Assembly: GCA_007693835.1 (NCBI GenBank)
Contig: RECW01000149.1
Location: 1-55,371, forward strand
Direction: 5' to 3'
Source of the DNA: Paracoccaceae bacterium
GTDB lineage: Bacteria; Pseudomonadota; Alphaproteobacteria; Rhodobacterales; Rhodobacteraceae
Length of the DNA: 55,371 nt
The notes beneath the pieces were generated by a model, which was given only the letters and a program-made list of their open reading frames with translations, ran no database searches and had not been told where the DNA came from. Position 1 is the stretch's first letter. Each line of letters begins with the position of its first letter. This document shows, piece by piece, positions 48,614 to 55,371 of this stretch. The position numbers and the translations under genes are program-made.

Positions 48614-49576
48614 TCAGCGCGAGAGCGCGTCGGCCGTCAGCGCGGCGCGGGCGATCGCCGCGTCGACGGCGTCTGCGAGGGCCGCGTCGATCGCCGCGAC
48701 GGCCCGGGCGCCCTCGGCGTCTCCCGCCTTGGCGGCCGCGCGCAACGTGGCGGCCCGCGCGAGAGCGGTGTGCTCCACCAGCGTCGCGCCGAGCGCGAGA
48801 CGCGCGGTCTCCGCCTCGGCCGCGGAAGTCTCCACGACGGCGGCGTCCGTTTCTCCCGCGGCGAGCGCGCCGAGGCATGCGGCCGCGGTCTGCGGTGGCG
48901 CGAAGGCGGCGACCTCTGTGAAACCCATGTCGACGGCGAGCGCCGCTGGCAGGCCGATCTGCAGACACAGGCGCTCCTGCGCGGTCAAGTCTGCGTCGCC
49001 GTGCTCGGCGCGGCTGAACGCGGAGACGACGATCTCGCGCAGCGGGACCGACCAGACGCGGTCCTCACAGGCCGCGCGCGCGGGCGGGGCGTCGCTGGCG
49101 CAGTCCGGTTGAACGACCGCGACGACAGCCGCCCCGACCGGCGCCTCGGGCGGATCGCCCGGTCGGAGGGTCGCCGTGTCCTCGTAAATCACCTCTTCCT
49201 CGCCGATACGCCGCGTCAGCGCCATCCGCACGACCGCATGCAGGGCCGGACCGCCGCCAGGCGCATCGACGAAGGCGACGCGGATCGGACCGACGGGCTC
49301 GGACGCATCGACGCTCGCCGGATAGGGCGCGCCCTCCGGGTCGAGGCAGGGCACCAGGACGCGGTCTCCGACCTCGATCAGCGAGGGGTCGCGGCGCAGG
49401 CGGCCTTCGTTGACCTGCCACAGGGTCCGCCAGTTCGCTTCCGGGCCATAGGCGCGCACGGCGATCCGCTGCAGGGTGTCGCCCGGGCGCACGACGTACT
49501 CGCCGCCGCACTCGATCGGCTGGGCGACCACGCCGCCTGCCGCCAAGAGCGCCGCCGCAACAACGACCTTCCGCAT
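48614..49576 (-). CDS. Exported LysM protein with periplasmic-binding-protein-like region
   Basis: The 320-residue protein has a signal peptide (RKVVVAAALLAAGGVVAQ) and a LysM domain at about residues 26-75 (YVVRPGDTLQRIAVRAYGPE, LIEVGDRVLVP). The 240-residue remainder has a layout reminiscent of small periplasmic solute-binding proteins: alternating strands and helices, GPIRVAFVDAPGGGPALHAV, LQIGLPAALAVDMGFTEVAA and a helical C-terminus. LysM would fix it to peptidoglycan. I do not recognise a specific family. It lies alone between the DUF1045 gene (convergent) and the efflux operon. Its ligand or partner is unknown. Confidence 0.75.
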   Translation of the reverse strand: MRKVVVAAALLAAGGVVAQPIECGGEYVVRPGDTLQRIAVRAYGPEANWRTLWQVNEGRLRRDPSLIEVGDRVLVPCLDPEGAPYPASVDASEPVGPIRVAFVDAPGGGPALHAVVRMALTRRIGEEEVIYEDTATLRPGDPPEAPVGAAVVAVVQPDCASDAPPARAACEDRVWSVPLREIVVSAFSRAEHGDADLTAQERLCLQIGLPAALAVDMGFTEVAAFAPPQTAAACLGALAAGETDAAVVETSAAEAETARLALGATLVEHTALARAATLRAAAKAGDAEGARAVAAIDAALADAVDAAIARAALTADALSR

Positions 49577-49678
49577 CCGTCCGCTCCGCGCGCGCCGGCG
49601 GTCCGCCGCCGCCCCATCGACCATGGCCGCGGCGACGCGCGGACGCAACCCGACCCGAGCGGCCCGCGGCGCGAAGGG

Positions 49679-52600
49679 TCAGGCCGGCGCTGGCGCGTCG
49701 CCGTCGGGCGCAGCCGCGCGACGCCGCCGGATACCGAAGAGAAGGGCGTAGAAAACCGGCGCGGCGAGCAGCGTCAGCACGGTCGCGAAGGCGAGCCCCC
49801 CCATGATCGTCACCGCCATCGAGGCGAAGAAGGCGTCGGCGAGCAGCGGCGCCATGCCGAGGATCGTCGTCACCGCCGCCAGCATCACGGGGCGCAGGCG
49901 GCTCACGCTCGCGTCGACCACCGCCGCGTCGCGGGGGTCGCCGGCCTCGATCCGGGCGTCGATCTCGTCGACGAGCACGATGGCGTTCTTCATCAGCATC
50001 CCCGACAGGCTCAGCACGCCGAGGAGCGCGGTGAAGGTGAAGGGCAGCCCGGTGACGATCAGTCCCAGCACCACGCCGTTCAGCGACATCGGCACGATCA
50101 GCCACAGGATCAGCGGCTGGCGGGGCCGGCCGAACAGCAGCACGGAGATCGCCAGCATCACGAGGAAGCCGATGGGCGCGCTGCGGCCGAGGCTCTCCTG
50201 CGCTTCGCCCGAAGCCTCGTACTCCCCGCCCCATTCGAGGCGGTAGCCGGGCGGCAGGGGCGTCGCCTCGACCGCGCCCCGGACGGCGTTGAACGCCTCC
50301 ATGGCCGTCATGCCGGGAAGCTCGGCCCCCGAGACCGTCAAGGCGCGCATCCGGTCGCGGCGGTGGATCTGCGCCTCCTCGGCGCGGATCTCGAAACGCT
50401 CGACCACCTGAGACAGCGGCACATAGGCGCCCTCGGCGCTGGAGAAGGCGAGCCGGTCGGGCAGGGTGGCGACGCCGCCCGCCCGCTCCCAGAGCGGCGC
50501 GCGGACGATGATCGGGATCTCGGCGTCCCCTTCGCGGAAGGCGCCGGCGCGCACGCCGGAGGTGGCGAACTCCACCGTCAGCGCCACGTCGTCGCGACCG
50601 ACCCCCGCCAGCCGCGCGCGCTCCTCGTCCATGATCGGGGCGATGCGCATCTCGCGCTGGCGCCAGTCGTGGCGGACGTCGCGCAGGACGCCGCTCTCCT
50701 CGAAGATCGCCTGCGCGTCGGCGCCGAGCCGCCGCAGGGTCGCGGCGTCCCGGCCGATGAAGCGGGCCTGCACCGAAGCGCCGGCCGGCGGCCCGAACAC
50801 CAGCCGCTCGGTGCGCAACTCGCCGTCAGGGAACGCCGGGGCGACCTCGCGCCGGACGCGCTCGGTCAGCCCGTCGATGCGGTCGAGGTCGTCGACCCGC
50901 ACGATCAGGTGGCCGTAGGCGCTGTCGGCCTGCTCGGGGTCGTAGGTCAGCATGAAGCGGCTCGCGCCGCGGCCGACGAAGGTGGTCACCGCCGTGACGC
51001 CCTCCATGTCGGCGACGGCCCGCTCGATCTCGATCATGTCGCGCTCGGTGGCGCGGATGTCGGTTCCCTGCGGCAGGAAGTAGTGGACGTAGAACAGCGG
51101 CGTGGTCGCGTTCGGGAAGAACTGCTCGCGCACCAGCCCGAAGCCCGCGAAACAGCCGACGGTGATCGCGACGAGTCCGCCGGCCACGCCCCAGCGCGCC
51201 CCGAGCGCGCGGCGCAGCAGCGCGGCGTAGCCGTGGTAGACGCGCCCGGCGTAGGGGTCGCGCGCGCCGTCGCGCGGCGGGCGCAGCAGGAGGGCCCCGA
51301 GGAGCGGCGTCGCCGTCAGCGCCAGCAGCCAGCTCAAGAGCAGCGAGATGGCGATGACCGCGAACAGGCTGAACAGGAACTCGCCCGTGGTGTCGGGGCT
51401 GAGGCCGATGCCCGAGAAGGCCATCACCCCGATCACCGTGGCGCCGAGCAGCGGGACCTGCGTGCGCGCGGCGGCCTCTCCCGCCGCCTCCCGCGCCGTC
51501 TTGCCCCGCTGCAGGCCGATCAGCATGCCTTCGGCGACGACGATGGCGTTGTCGACCAGCATCCCCATGGCGATGACCAGCGCGCCGAGCGAGATGCGCT
51601 CCATCTCGATCCCGAACGCCGCCATGAAGAACAGCGTGCCGAGCACGGTCAGCAGCAGCGTCAGCCCCACCACCACCCCGACCCGCACGCCCATGAACAG
51701 GCAGAGCACCAGCGCGACGATGGTCACCGACAGGGCGAGGTTCACGATGAAGGCGTCGATCGCCTCGTCGACCACCACGTGCTGCCGGTAGATCGGCGTG
51801 ATCTCGACGCCGAGCGGAATCTCGGGCGCGAGGCGTTCGAGGTGGTCGTCCACCGCCCGGCCGATCTCGACGATGTTGCGCGCGCTGTCGCCGGCGACGG
51901 CGAGGGTGAAGGCGGCGGCGCCGCCGTGGCGGATGATCTGCTCGGGCCGCTCCACCTCGCCGCGGCTGACGCGGGCGATGTCGACGATGCTGAGCTGCTC
52001 GGTGCCGCCGGCGTCGCCGATGCGCAGCCGCTCGATGTCGCCGATGGTGTCGAAGCCGGGCCGCGGTCCGATGCGCACCGCCCGGTCGCCGAGGCGCTGC
52101 ACGCCCGTCGGCGGCACGTCGCCTTCCGTTCCGAGGAGTCCCAGAAGCTGGTCGGGCGGCAGGCCGAGCCGGTTCAGCCGCTCGCTCGGCGGTTCGACGA
52201 AGATCGCCTCTTCGGCGAGCCCGGCGAGCTCCACCTTCACGACGCCCGGCACGGTCAGCATCTCGCGGCGCAGCAGACGGCCGATCTCGCGTCGCTCGGC
52301 GTCGGTGAAGCCCGGCGCGGTGACGGCGAAGAACAGGCCGAAGACGTCGCCGAAGTCGTCGTTGACCCTCGGGTCCTCGGCCCCGGGCGGCAGGGCGCCG
52401 CGCGCGTCGCCGATGCGTCGGCGCAGCTCGTCCCAGATCTGGGGCAGCTGGCGGCCGGGGAAGCGGTCGTCTATCTCGACGGTCAGCTCCGACAGGCCGG
52501 GCCGCGACCGCGACGTGACGCGCTTGAGCTGCGGCATCTGCTGGACGGCGCTCTCCAGCGGCTCGGTGACCTCGCGCTCCACCTCCTCGGCCGTGGCGCC

Positions 52601-52756
52601 GGGATAGCGGGTGAAGACCAGCGCGACCTTCAGCGTGAAGGCGGGGTCCTCGAGCCGCCCGACGCTCGACAGACCCCATAGGCCGCCCAGCAGGCATCCG
52701 AGGATCAGCATCCATGTGATCGTCGGCCGCGCGATGGCCCCTTCGGCGATGTTCAT
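49679..52756 (-). CDS. RND efflux permease (AcrB/MexB-type family)
   Basis: The 1025-residue protein has 12 membrane helices in two halves and two large periplasmic loops. It starts IAEGAIARPTITWMLILGCL and has YPGATAEEVEREVTEPLESA in the porter domain. The proton-relay acidic pair is in ALVIAMGMLVDNAIVVAEGM, and the second-half repeat is LSLSGMLMKNAIVLVDEIDA. This is the hydrophobe/amphiphile efflux class. The divergent loop sequences resemble the AcrB subgroup found with a single adaptor and TetR gene. It starts 10 bases after the adaptor stop. No outer-membrane channel gene is present; a TolC-like partner must be elsewhere. Confidence 0.95.
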   Translation of the reverse strand: MNIAEGAIARPTITWMLILGCLLGGLWGLSSVGRLEDPAFTLKVALVFTRYPGATAEEVEREVTEPLESAVQQMPQLKRVTSRSRPGLSELTVEIDDRFPGRQLPQIWDELRRRIGDARGALPPGAEDPRVNDDFGDVFGLFFAVTAPGFTDAERREIGRLLRREMLTVPGVVKVELAGLAEEAIFVEPPSERLNRLGLPPDQLLGLLGTEGDVPPTGVQRLGDRAVRIGPRPGFDTIGDIERLRIGDAGGTEQLSIVDIARVSRGEVERPEQIIRHGGAAAFTLAVAGDSARNIVEIGRAVDDHLERLAPEIPLGVEITPIYRQHVVVDEAIDAFIVNLALSVTIVALVLCLFMGVRVGVVVGLTLLLTVLGTLFFMAAFGIEMERISLGALVIAMGMLVDNAIVVAEGMLIGLQRGKTAREAAGEAAARTQVPLLGATVIGVMAFSGIGLSPDTTGEFLFSLFAVIAISLLLSWLLALTATPLLGALLLRPPRDGARDPYAGRVYHGYAALLRRALGARWGVAGGLVAITVGCFAGFGLVREQFFPNATTPLFYVHYFLPQGTDIRATERDMIEIERAVADMEGVTAVTTFVGRGASRFMLTYDPEQADSAYGHLIVRVDDLDRIDGLTERVRREVAPAFPDGELRTERLVFGPPAGASVQARFIGRDAATLRRLGADAQAIFEESGVLRDVRHDWRQREMRIAPIMDEERARLAGVGRDDVALTVEFATSGVRAGAFREGDAEIPIIVRAPLWERAGGVATLPDRLAFSSAEGAYVPLSQVVERFEIRAEEAQIHRRDRMRALTVSGAELPGMTAMEAFNAVRGAVEATPLPPGYRLEWGGEYEASGEAQESLGRSAPIGFLVMLAISVLLFGRPRQPLILWLIVPMSLNGVVLGLIVTGLPFTFTALLGVLSLSGMLMKNAIVLVDEIDARIEAGDPRDAAVVDASVSRLRPVMLAAVTTILGMAPLLADAFFASMAVTIMGGLAFATVLTLLAAPVFYALLFGIRRRRAAAPDGDAPAPA

Positions 52757-52766
52757 GGACCGCCCC

Positions 52767-53813
52767 TCAGAGGTTCATCGGGCGCACGCGCATGCCTTCG
52801 CGCAGGCGCGAGACGCCGGCGGAGACGATCACTTCGCCGGCCGCCAGCCCCTCCAGCACCGGCACCCCGTCGCCCTCCGCGAGGCCGAGCCGCACGGTCC
52901 GCGGCCGCACCACGCCCGCGCCGGTTCCGTCGGCCTCGGGTTCGAACAGCCAGACGCGGAAACCGTCCTCGCCGTCCGCGTCGACGGCGGTGGCGGGGAT
53001 CACCGGCGCGCGCCCGGCGTCGAGGCCTTTGGGGCGGATCTCGACCGTCGCCGTCATGCCGGGCAGGACCCGCGGGTCGCGCCCGCCCGTCAGGGCGAAG
53101 ACGATCTCGTAAGTCTGGGCCACAGGATCGGCCTCGGTGACGAACTCGCGCAGCTCCAGCGGAATCGGCTCGCCGGGCAGGGCCGCGAGACGCGCGACGG
53201 CGCTGAACGCGCCGGGGTCGCGCACGAGCGGGATCAGGTCCTCCGGCGCCGAGATCGCGACGCGCATCTCGCTGACGTCCTGCACCCGGACCACCGGCGC
53301 CTCGGGCGTCACGTAGCTGAAGGCGTCCACGAGCCGCCGCGCCACCAGCGCGTCGAAGGGCGCGGCGATGCGCGTCAGCCGGATGTTGCGCGCGGCGACG
53401 TCGTAGGCGACCTCCGCCAGCCGCAACTCCGCGACAGCCTCGTCCCGGCGCGACTGCGGCGCGGCGCCCCGGCTGGTGAGGTCTCTCGCCCGGTCGAACT
53501 CGAGCTGGGCGAGATCGCGGCGGGCTTCGGCCTCGCGCAGCGCGAGGGTGAAGTCCTCGGGGTCGATCGCGGCGATCAGCCCGCCCTGCGGCACGATCTC
53601 GCCGCTGCGCACGGGTATCTCCACCATCTGCCCCGACACCTCGAAAGACAGCTCGACGGTGCGCAGCGGCTCCACGCGCCCGACGAAGCGGCGCGCGCCC
53701 GCCCCCGCGCCGGCCCCGACTTCATGGAGGCGGACGGTGGCCGCAGGCGGCTCCGCGGTCGCCGGCGCCGCCCATGCGGCGGTCAGCATCGCGGCGAGGG
53801 CGAATCTCTTCAT
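52767..53813 (-). CDS. RND efflux periplasmic adaptor protein (membrane fusion protein)
   Basis: The 348-residue adaptor has a signal peptide (KRFALAAMLTAAWAAPATA) and no lipobox. Its barrel-sandwich start is RFVGRVEPLRTVELSFEVSG, then QMVEIPVRSGEIVPQGGLIA. A helical hairpin contains LREAEARRDLAQLEFDRARD, followed by NIRLTRIAAPFDALVARRLV and a beta barrel. It bridges the RND pump to an outer-membrane channel. Its ATG overlaps the tetR stop by four bases, so the regulator, adaptor and pump form one operon. Confidence 0.93.
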   Translation of the reverse strand: MKRFALAAMLTAAWAAPATAEPPAATVRLHEVGAGAGAGARRFVGRVEPLRTVELSFEVSGQMVEIPVRSGEIVPQGGLIAAIDPEDFTLALREAEARRDLAQLEFDRARDLTSRGAAPQSRRDEAVAELRLAEVAYDVAARNIRLTRIAAPFDALVARRLVDAFSYVTPEAPVVRVQDVSEMRVAISAPEDLIPLVRDPGAFSAVARLAALPGEPIPLELREFVTEADPVAQTYEIVFALTGGRDPRVLPGMTATVEIRPKGLDAGRAPVIPATAVDADGEDGFRVWLFEPEADGTGAGVVRPRTVRLGLAEGDGVPVLEGLAAGEVIVSAGVSRLREGMRVRPMNL

Positions 53814-54385
53814 GCGCGCGGCTCCAGAGCGTCTGCGATCGCGAGAATCCGCGCCCGAACCGCAGCGCGGAGCGCAGGGTCGGCGGGCGGCATGTCCATC
53901 AGGCGCTGGAAGATCAGCCCGTCGGCGGCGGCGCAGGCCAGCATCGCGCCGGGACCGTCGGCCGTTTCGTCCAGAATCCGCGCCTGCAGCCGCGCGGCCA
54001 TGGCCCGCAGCGGGGCGAGCGCGGCCGGGTCCTCGGCCCCCGCCGCCACGATGGCGAGGTGCAACTGTGGGTGGTCGTTGTCGAGCTTCTCCACCGCCTC
54101 GAGCATGCCGCGCAGCGTCGGCGCGGAATGGCCGGCAGCCGCCGCAGCCACGGCCGCCTCGGCCGCCTCGACTTCGAAACGCTCCAGCATCCTCGTCAGC
54201 ATCGCGGCGAGGAGCGCGGTCTTGGACGGGAAATTGTAGAGCACCCCGCCCTTCGTCATGCCGACTTCGCGCGCGACCGCGTCGAGCGTCAGCCGCCCTG
54301 CGCCGTCGCGCGCGACCACCCGGTGGGCGGCGTCCAGAATGTCGCCGGCCGCGTTGCGGGCTCGGCGCGGCGGCGCGGCGTCCAT
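53810..54385 (-). CDS. TetR/AcrR family regulator of the efflux operon
   Basis: The 191-residue protein has an N-terminal TetR helix-turn-helix (GDILDAAHRVVARDGAGRLT, DAVAREVGMTKGGVLYNFPS) and a helical ligand domain. The ATG at 54385 is preferred over the in-frame ATG at 54397, because the latter overlaps the candidate operator and lacks a ribosome site. Being first in its own operon, it likely represses itself and the pump until a drug or metabolite binds. Confidence 0.87.
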   Translation of the reverse strand: MDAAPPRRARNAAGDILDAAHRVVARDGAGRLTLDAVAREVGMTKGGVLYNFPSKTALLAAMLTRMLERFEVEAAEAAVAAAAAGHSAPTLRGMLEAVEKLDNDHPQLHLAIVAAGAEDPAALAPLRAMAARLQARILDETADGPGAMLACAAADGLIFQRLMDMPPADPALRAAVRARILAIADALEPRA

Positions 54386-54386
54386 C

Positions 54387-54417
54387 AAACTGACCATCCG
54401 GTGCAAAAACCGACCAA
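54387..54417. promoter_or_regulatory. Direct repeats AAACYGACCAW, candidate TetR operator
   Basis: AAACTGACCAT (54387-54397) and AAACCGACCAA (54407-54417) are near-identical 11-base units exactly 20 bases apart, two helical turns, directly before the tetR start. Such spacing suits two protein dimers on one DNA face. The divergent reductase gene begins 134 bases to the right, so control may extend to it. Function is inferred from position. Confidence 0.5.
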
Positions 54418-54551
54418 GAGGTATGGTGCGGCGCCACAGTCCGTCAAGCGGCGCAGTCCGGACGAGCGGCGTTTGACGGGGCGCCGCCTTCTCCCGTAGC
54501 ACTGGCGCGACAGCAGACCGGCAAGACGTCCCCAAACTCGGAGAACCCGCC

Positions 54552-55371
54552 ATGTTCAAGGCGCTGATCGTGGACAAGTCCGCCGACGGGACGGTGACGC
54601 AGTCGATCGAGGAGATCGGCGAGGACCGGCTGCCGCAGGCCGACGTCCTCGTCGACGTCGCCTACTCGACGGTCAACTACAAGGACGGTCTCTGCCTCAC
54701 CGGCGGCGGCGGTCTCGTGCGGACCTACCCTCACGTGCCCGGCGTCGACTTTTCGGGCGTGGTGGCCGAAAGCGCCGACCCGCGCTACGCGCCCGGCGAC
54801 CAGGTGGTGCTGACCGGCTGGCGCGTCGGCGAGGCGTGGTGGGGCGGCTACGCCCAGCGCGCGCGCGTCAAGGCGGACTGGCTCGTGCCCGTGCCGGAAG
54901 GGCTCGACCTGCGCCAGACCATGGCGGTCGGCACAGCGGGGTTCACGGCGATGCTCGCGATCATGGACCTCGAGGACCACGGCCTCTCCACCAGCGACGG
55001 CCCGGTGCTGGTGACGGGCGCCGCGGGCGGCGTCGGCTCCATCGCGACGGCGATCCTCGCCAAGCTCGGCTATGAGGTCGTGGCGGTGACCGGCAGGCCG
55101 GAGACCGAGGCCTACCTGAAGGAGCTCGGGGCCAGCCGCATCCTGCCGCGCGCGGAGATCGCCGACGCCCCCACCAAGCCGCTCGACCGCGAGACCTGGG
55201 CGGGCTGCGTCGACGCCGTCGGCGGGCCGATGCTGGCGCGGGTGCTCACGCAGATGAAATACCGCGCGTCGGTCGCGGCGGTCGGGCTCGCCGGCGGCGC
55301 CGCGGCGCCGTTCACCGTGATCCCGTTCCTGCTGCGCGGCGTGAACCTGCTCGGCATCGACAGCGTGATGC
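54552..55371 (+). CDS. acuI: Acrylyl-CoA reductase AcuI/YhdH-type quinone oxidoreductase, 3' end missing
   Basis: The visible 273 residues form a zinc-free MDR-family oxidoreductase: MFKALIVDKSADGTVTQSIE, YSTVNYKDGLCLTGGG, PHVPGVDFSGVVAES and the NADPH-binding GPVLVTGAAGGVGSIATAIL, then YEVVAVTGRPETEAYLKELG. AcuI reduces acryloyl-CoA to propionyl-CoA in DMSP and 3-hydroxypropionate metabolism, and protects against toxic acrylate. The gene runs off the window edge with no stop. It is divergent from the efflux tetR gene. AcuI and the close YhdH relatives cannot be separated with certainty. Confidence 0.85.
   Translation, partial: MFKALIVDKSADGTVTQSIEEIGEDRLPQADVLVDVAYSTVNYKDGLCLTGGGGLVRTYPHVPGVDFSGVVAESADPRYAPGDQVVLTGWRVGEAWWGGYAQRARVKADWLVPVPEGLDLRQTMAVGTAGFTAMLAIMDLEDHGLSTSDGPVLVTGAAGGVGSIATAILAKLGYEVVAVTGRPETEAYLKELGASRILPRAEIADAPTKPLDRETWAGCVDAVGGPMLARVLTQMKYRASVAAVGLAGGAAAPFTVIPFLLRGVNLLGIDSVM

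Noticed and set aside
48287-52681. 1464-codon open frame on the + strand across the LysM and RND genes
   Set aside because: It runs antisense to clear genes, shows low-complexity Arg/His/Asp composition, and is the usual by-product of GC-rich third positions.
1-55371. CRISPR arrays, tRNA or rRNA genes and insertion sequences
   Set aside because: No regularly spaced repeats, cloverleaf-type conserved T-loop sequences, rRNA segments or transposase motifs were noticed in any part of the window.

Overview
The window is very GC-rich alphaproteobacterial chromosome. Several points suggest the Rhodobacterales (Rhodobacteraceae/Paracoccaceae): an RcGTA-type gene transfer agent cluster that follows rpsF-rpsR-rplI and fabD-fabG-acpP-fabF-mltG, a TRAP transporter, an AcuI-type reductase and DUF1045/phnM genes. 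No rRNA, tRNA, CRISPR array, insertion sequence or integrase was found. Both window edges cut a gene: an acetamidase/formamidase on the left and an AcuI-like reductase on the right.

Region 1 (1-12030) starts with the amidase end, rarA and a DUF2177 membrane protein. A divergent catabolic locus follows. Leftward are a large FAD/Fe-S 2-hydroxyacid dehydrogenase, a GntR/FCD regulator and a FAH-type hydratase. Rightward are a serine-glyoxylate-type aminotransferase, a three-gene TRAP transporter and a class III CoA-transferase. A promoter with an internal palindrome lies between the two arms, and the substrate is unknown. Region 2 (12040-15036) is a compact operon: a cysteine-rich MarR-type regulator, an Mrp/ApbC ATPase fused to DUF971, and a divergent Nfu Fe-S scaffold fused to two extra domains. 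Region 3 (15049-22787) is mostly housekeeping: an Lrp regulator divergent from alanine dehydrogenase, the S6-S18-L9 operon with its own promoter, leader hairpin and terminator, and the fatty-acid synthesis genes ending in mltG.

Region 4 (22801-37349) is a contiguous gene transfer agent structural cluster. It runs from small and large terminase through portal, protease, capsid, connectors, major tail protein, tail chaperones, a very short tape measure and four baseplate/hub proteins to a DUF2793 protein (likely tail fibre) and a small hypothetical protein. Most of these genes overlap or abut. Three GC-rich, terminator-like hairpins lie inside the transcription unit: in the leader, after the capsid gene, and just before the major tail gene. 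They suggest attenuation or antitermination. There are no replication, integration or repressor genes, which fits a domesticated particle rather than a prophage.

Region 5 (37260-42329) holds a chemoreceptor and the preTA dihydropyrimidine dehydrogenase genes. A conspicuously AT-rich patch follows, with a ferrochelatase gene, a small ORF and a terminator. Region 6 (43803-55371) holds a methyltransferase, comF, grxC and a nitrilase-family amidase, then convergent phnM and a DUF1045 2H-phosphoesterase-like gene. The window ends with a LysM protein, a TetR-adaptor-RND efflux operon and the divergent reductase. The most unusual elements are the Mrp/Nfu fusion operon and the hairpin-punctuated GTA operon.
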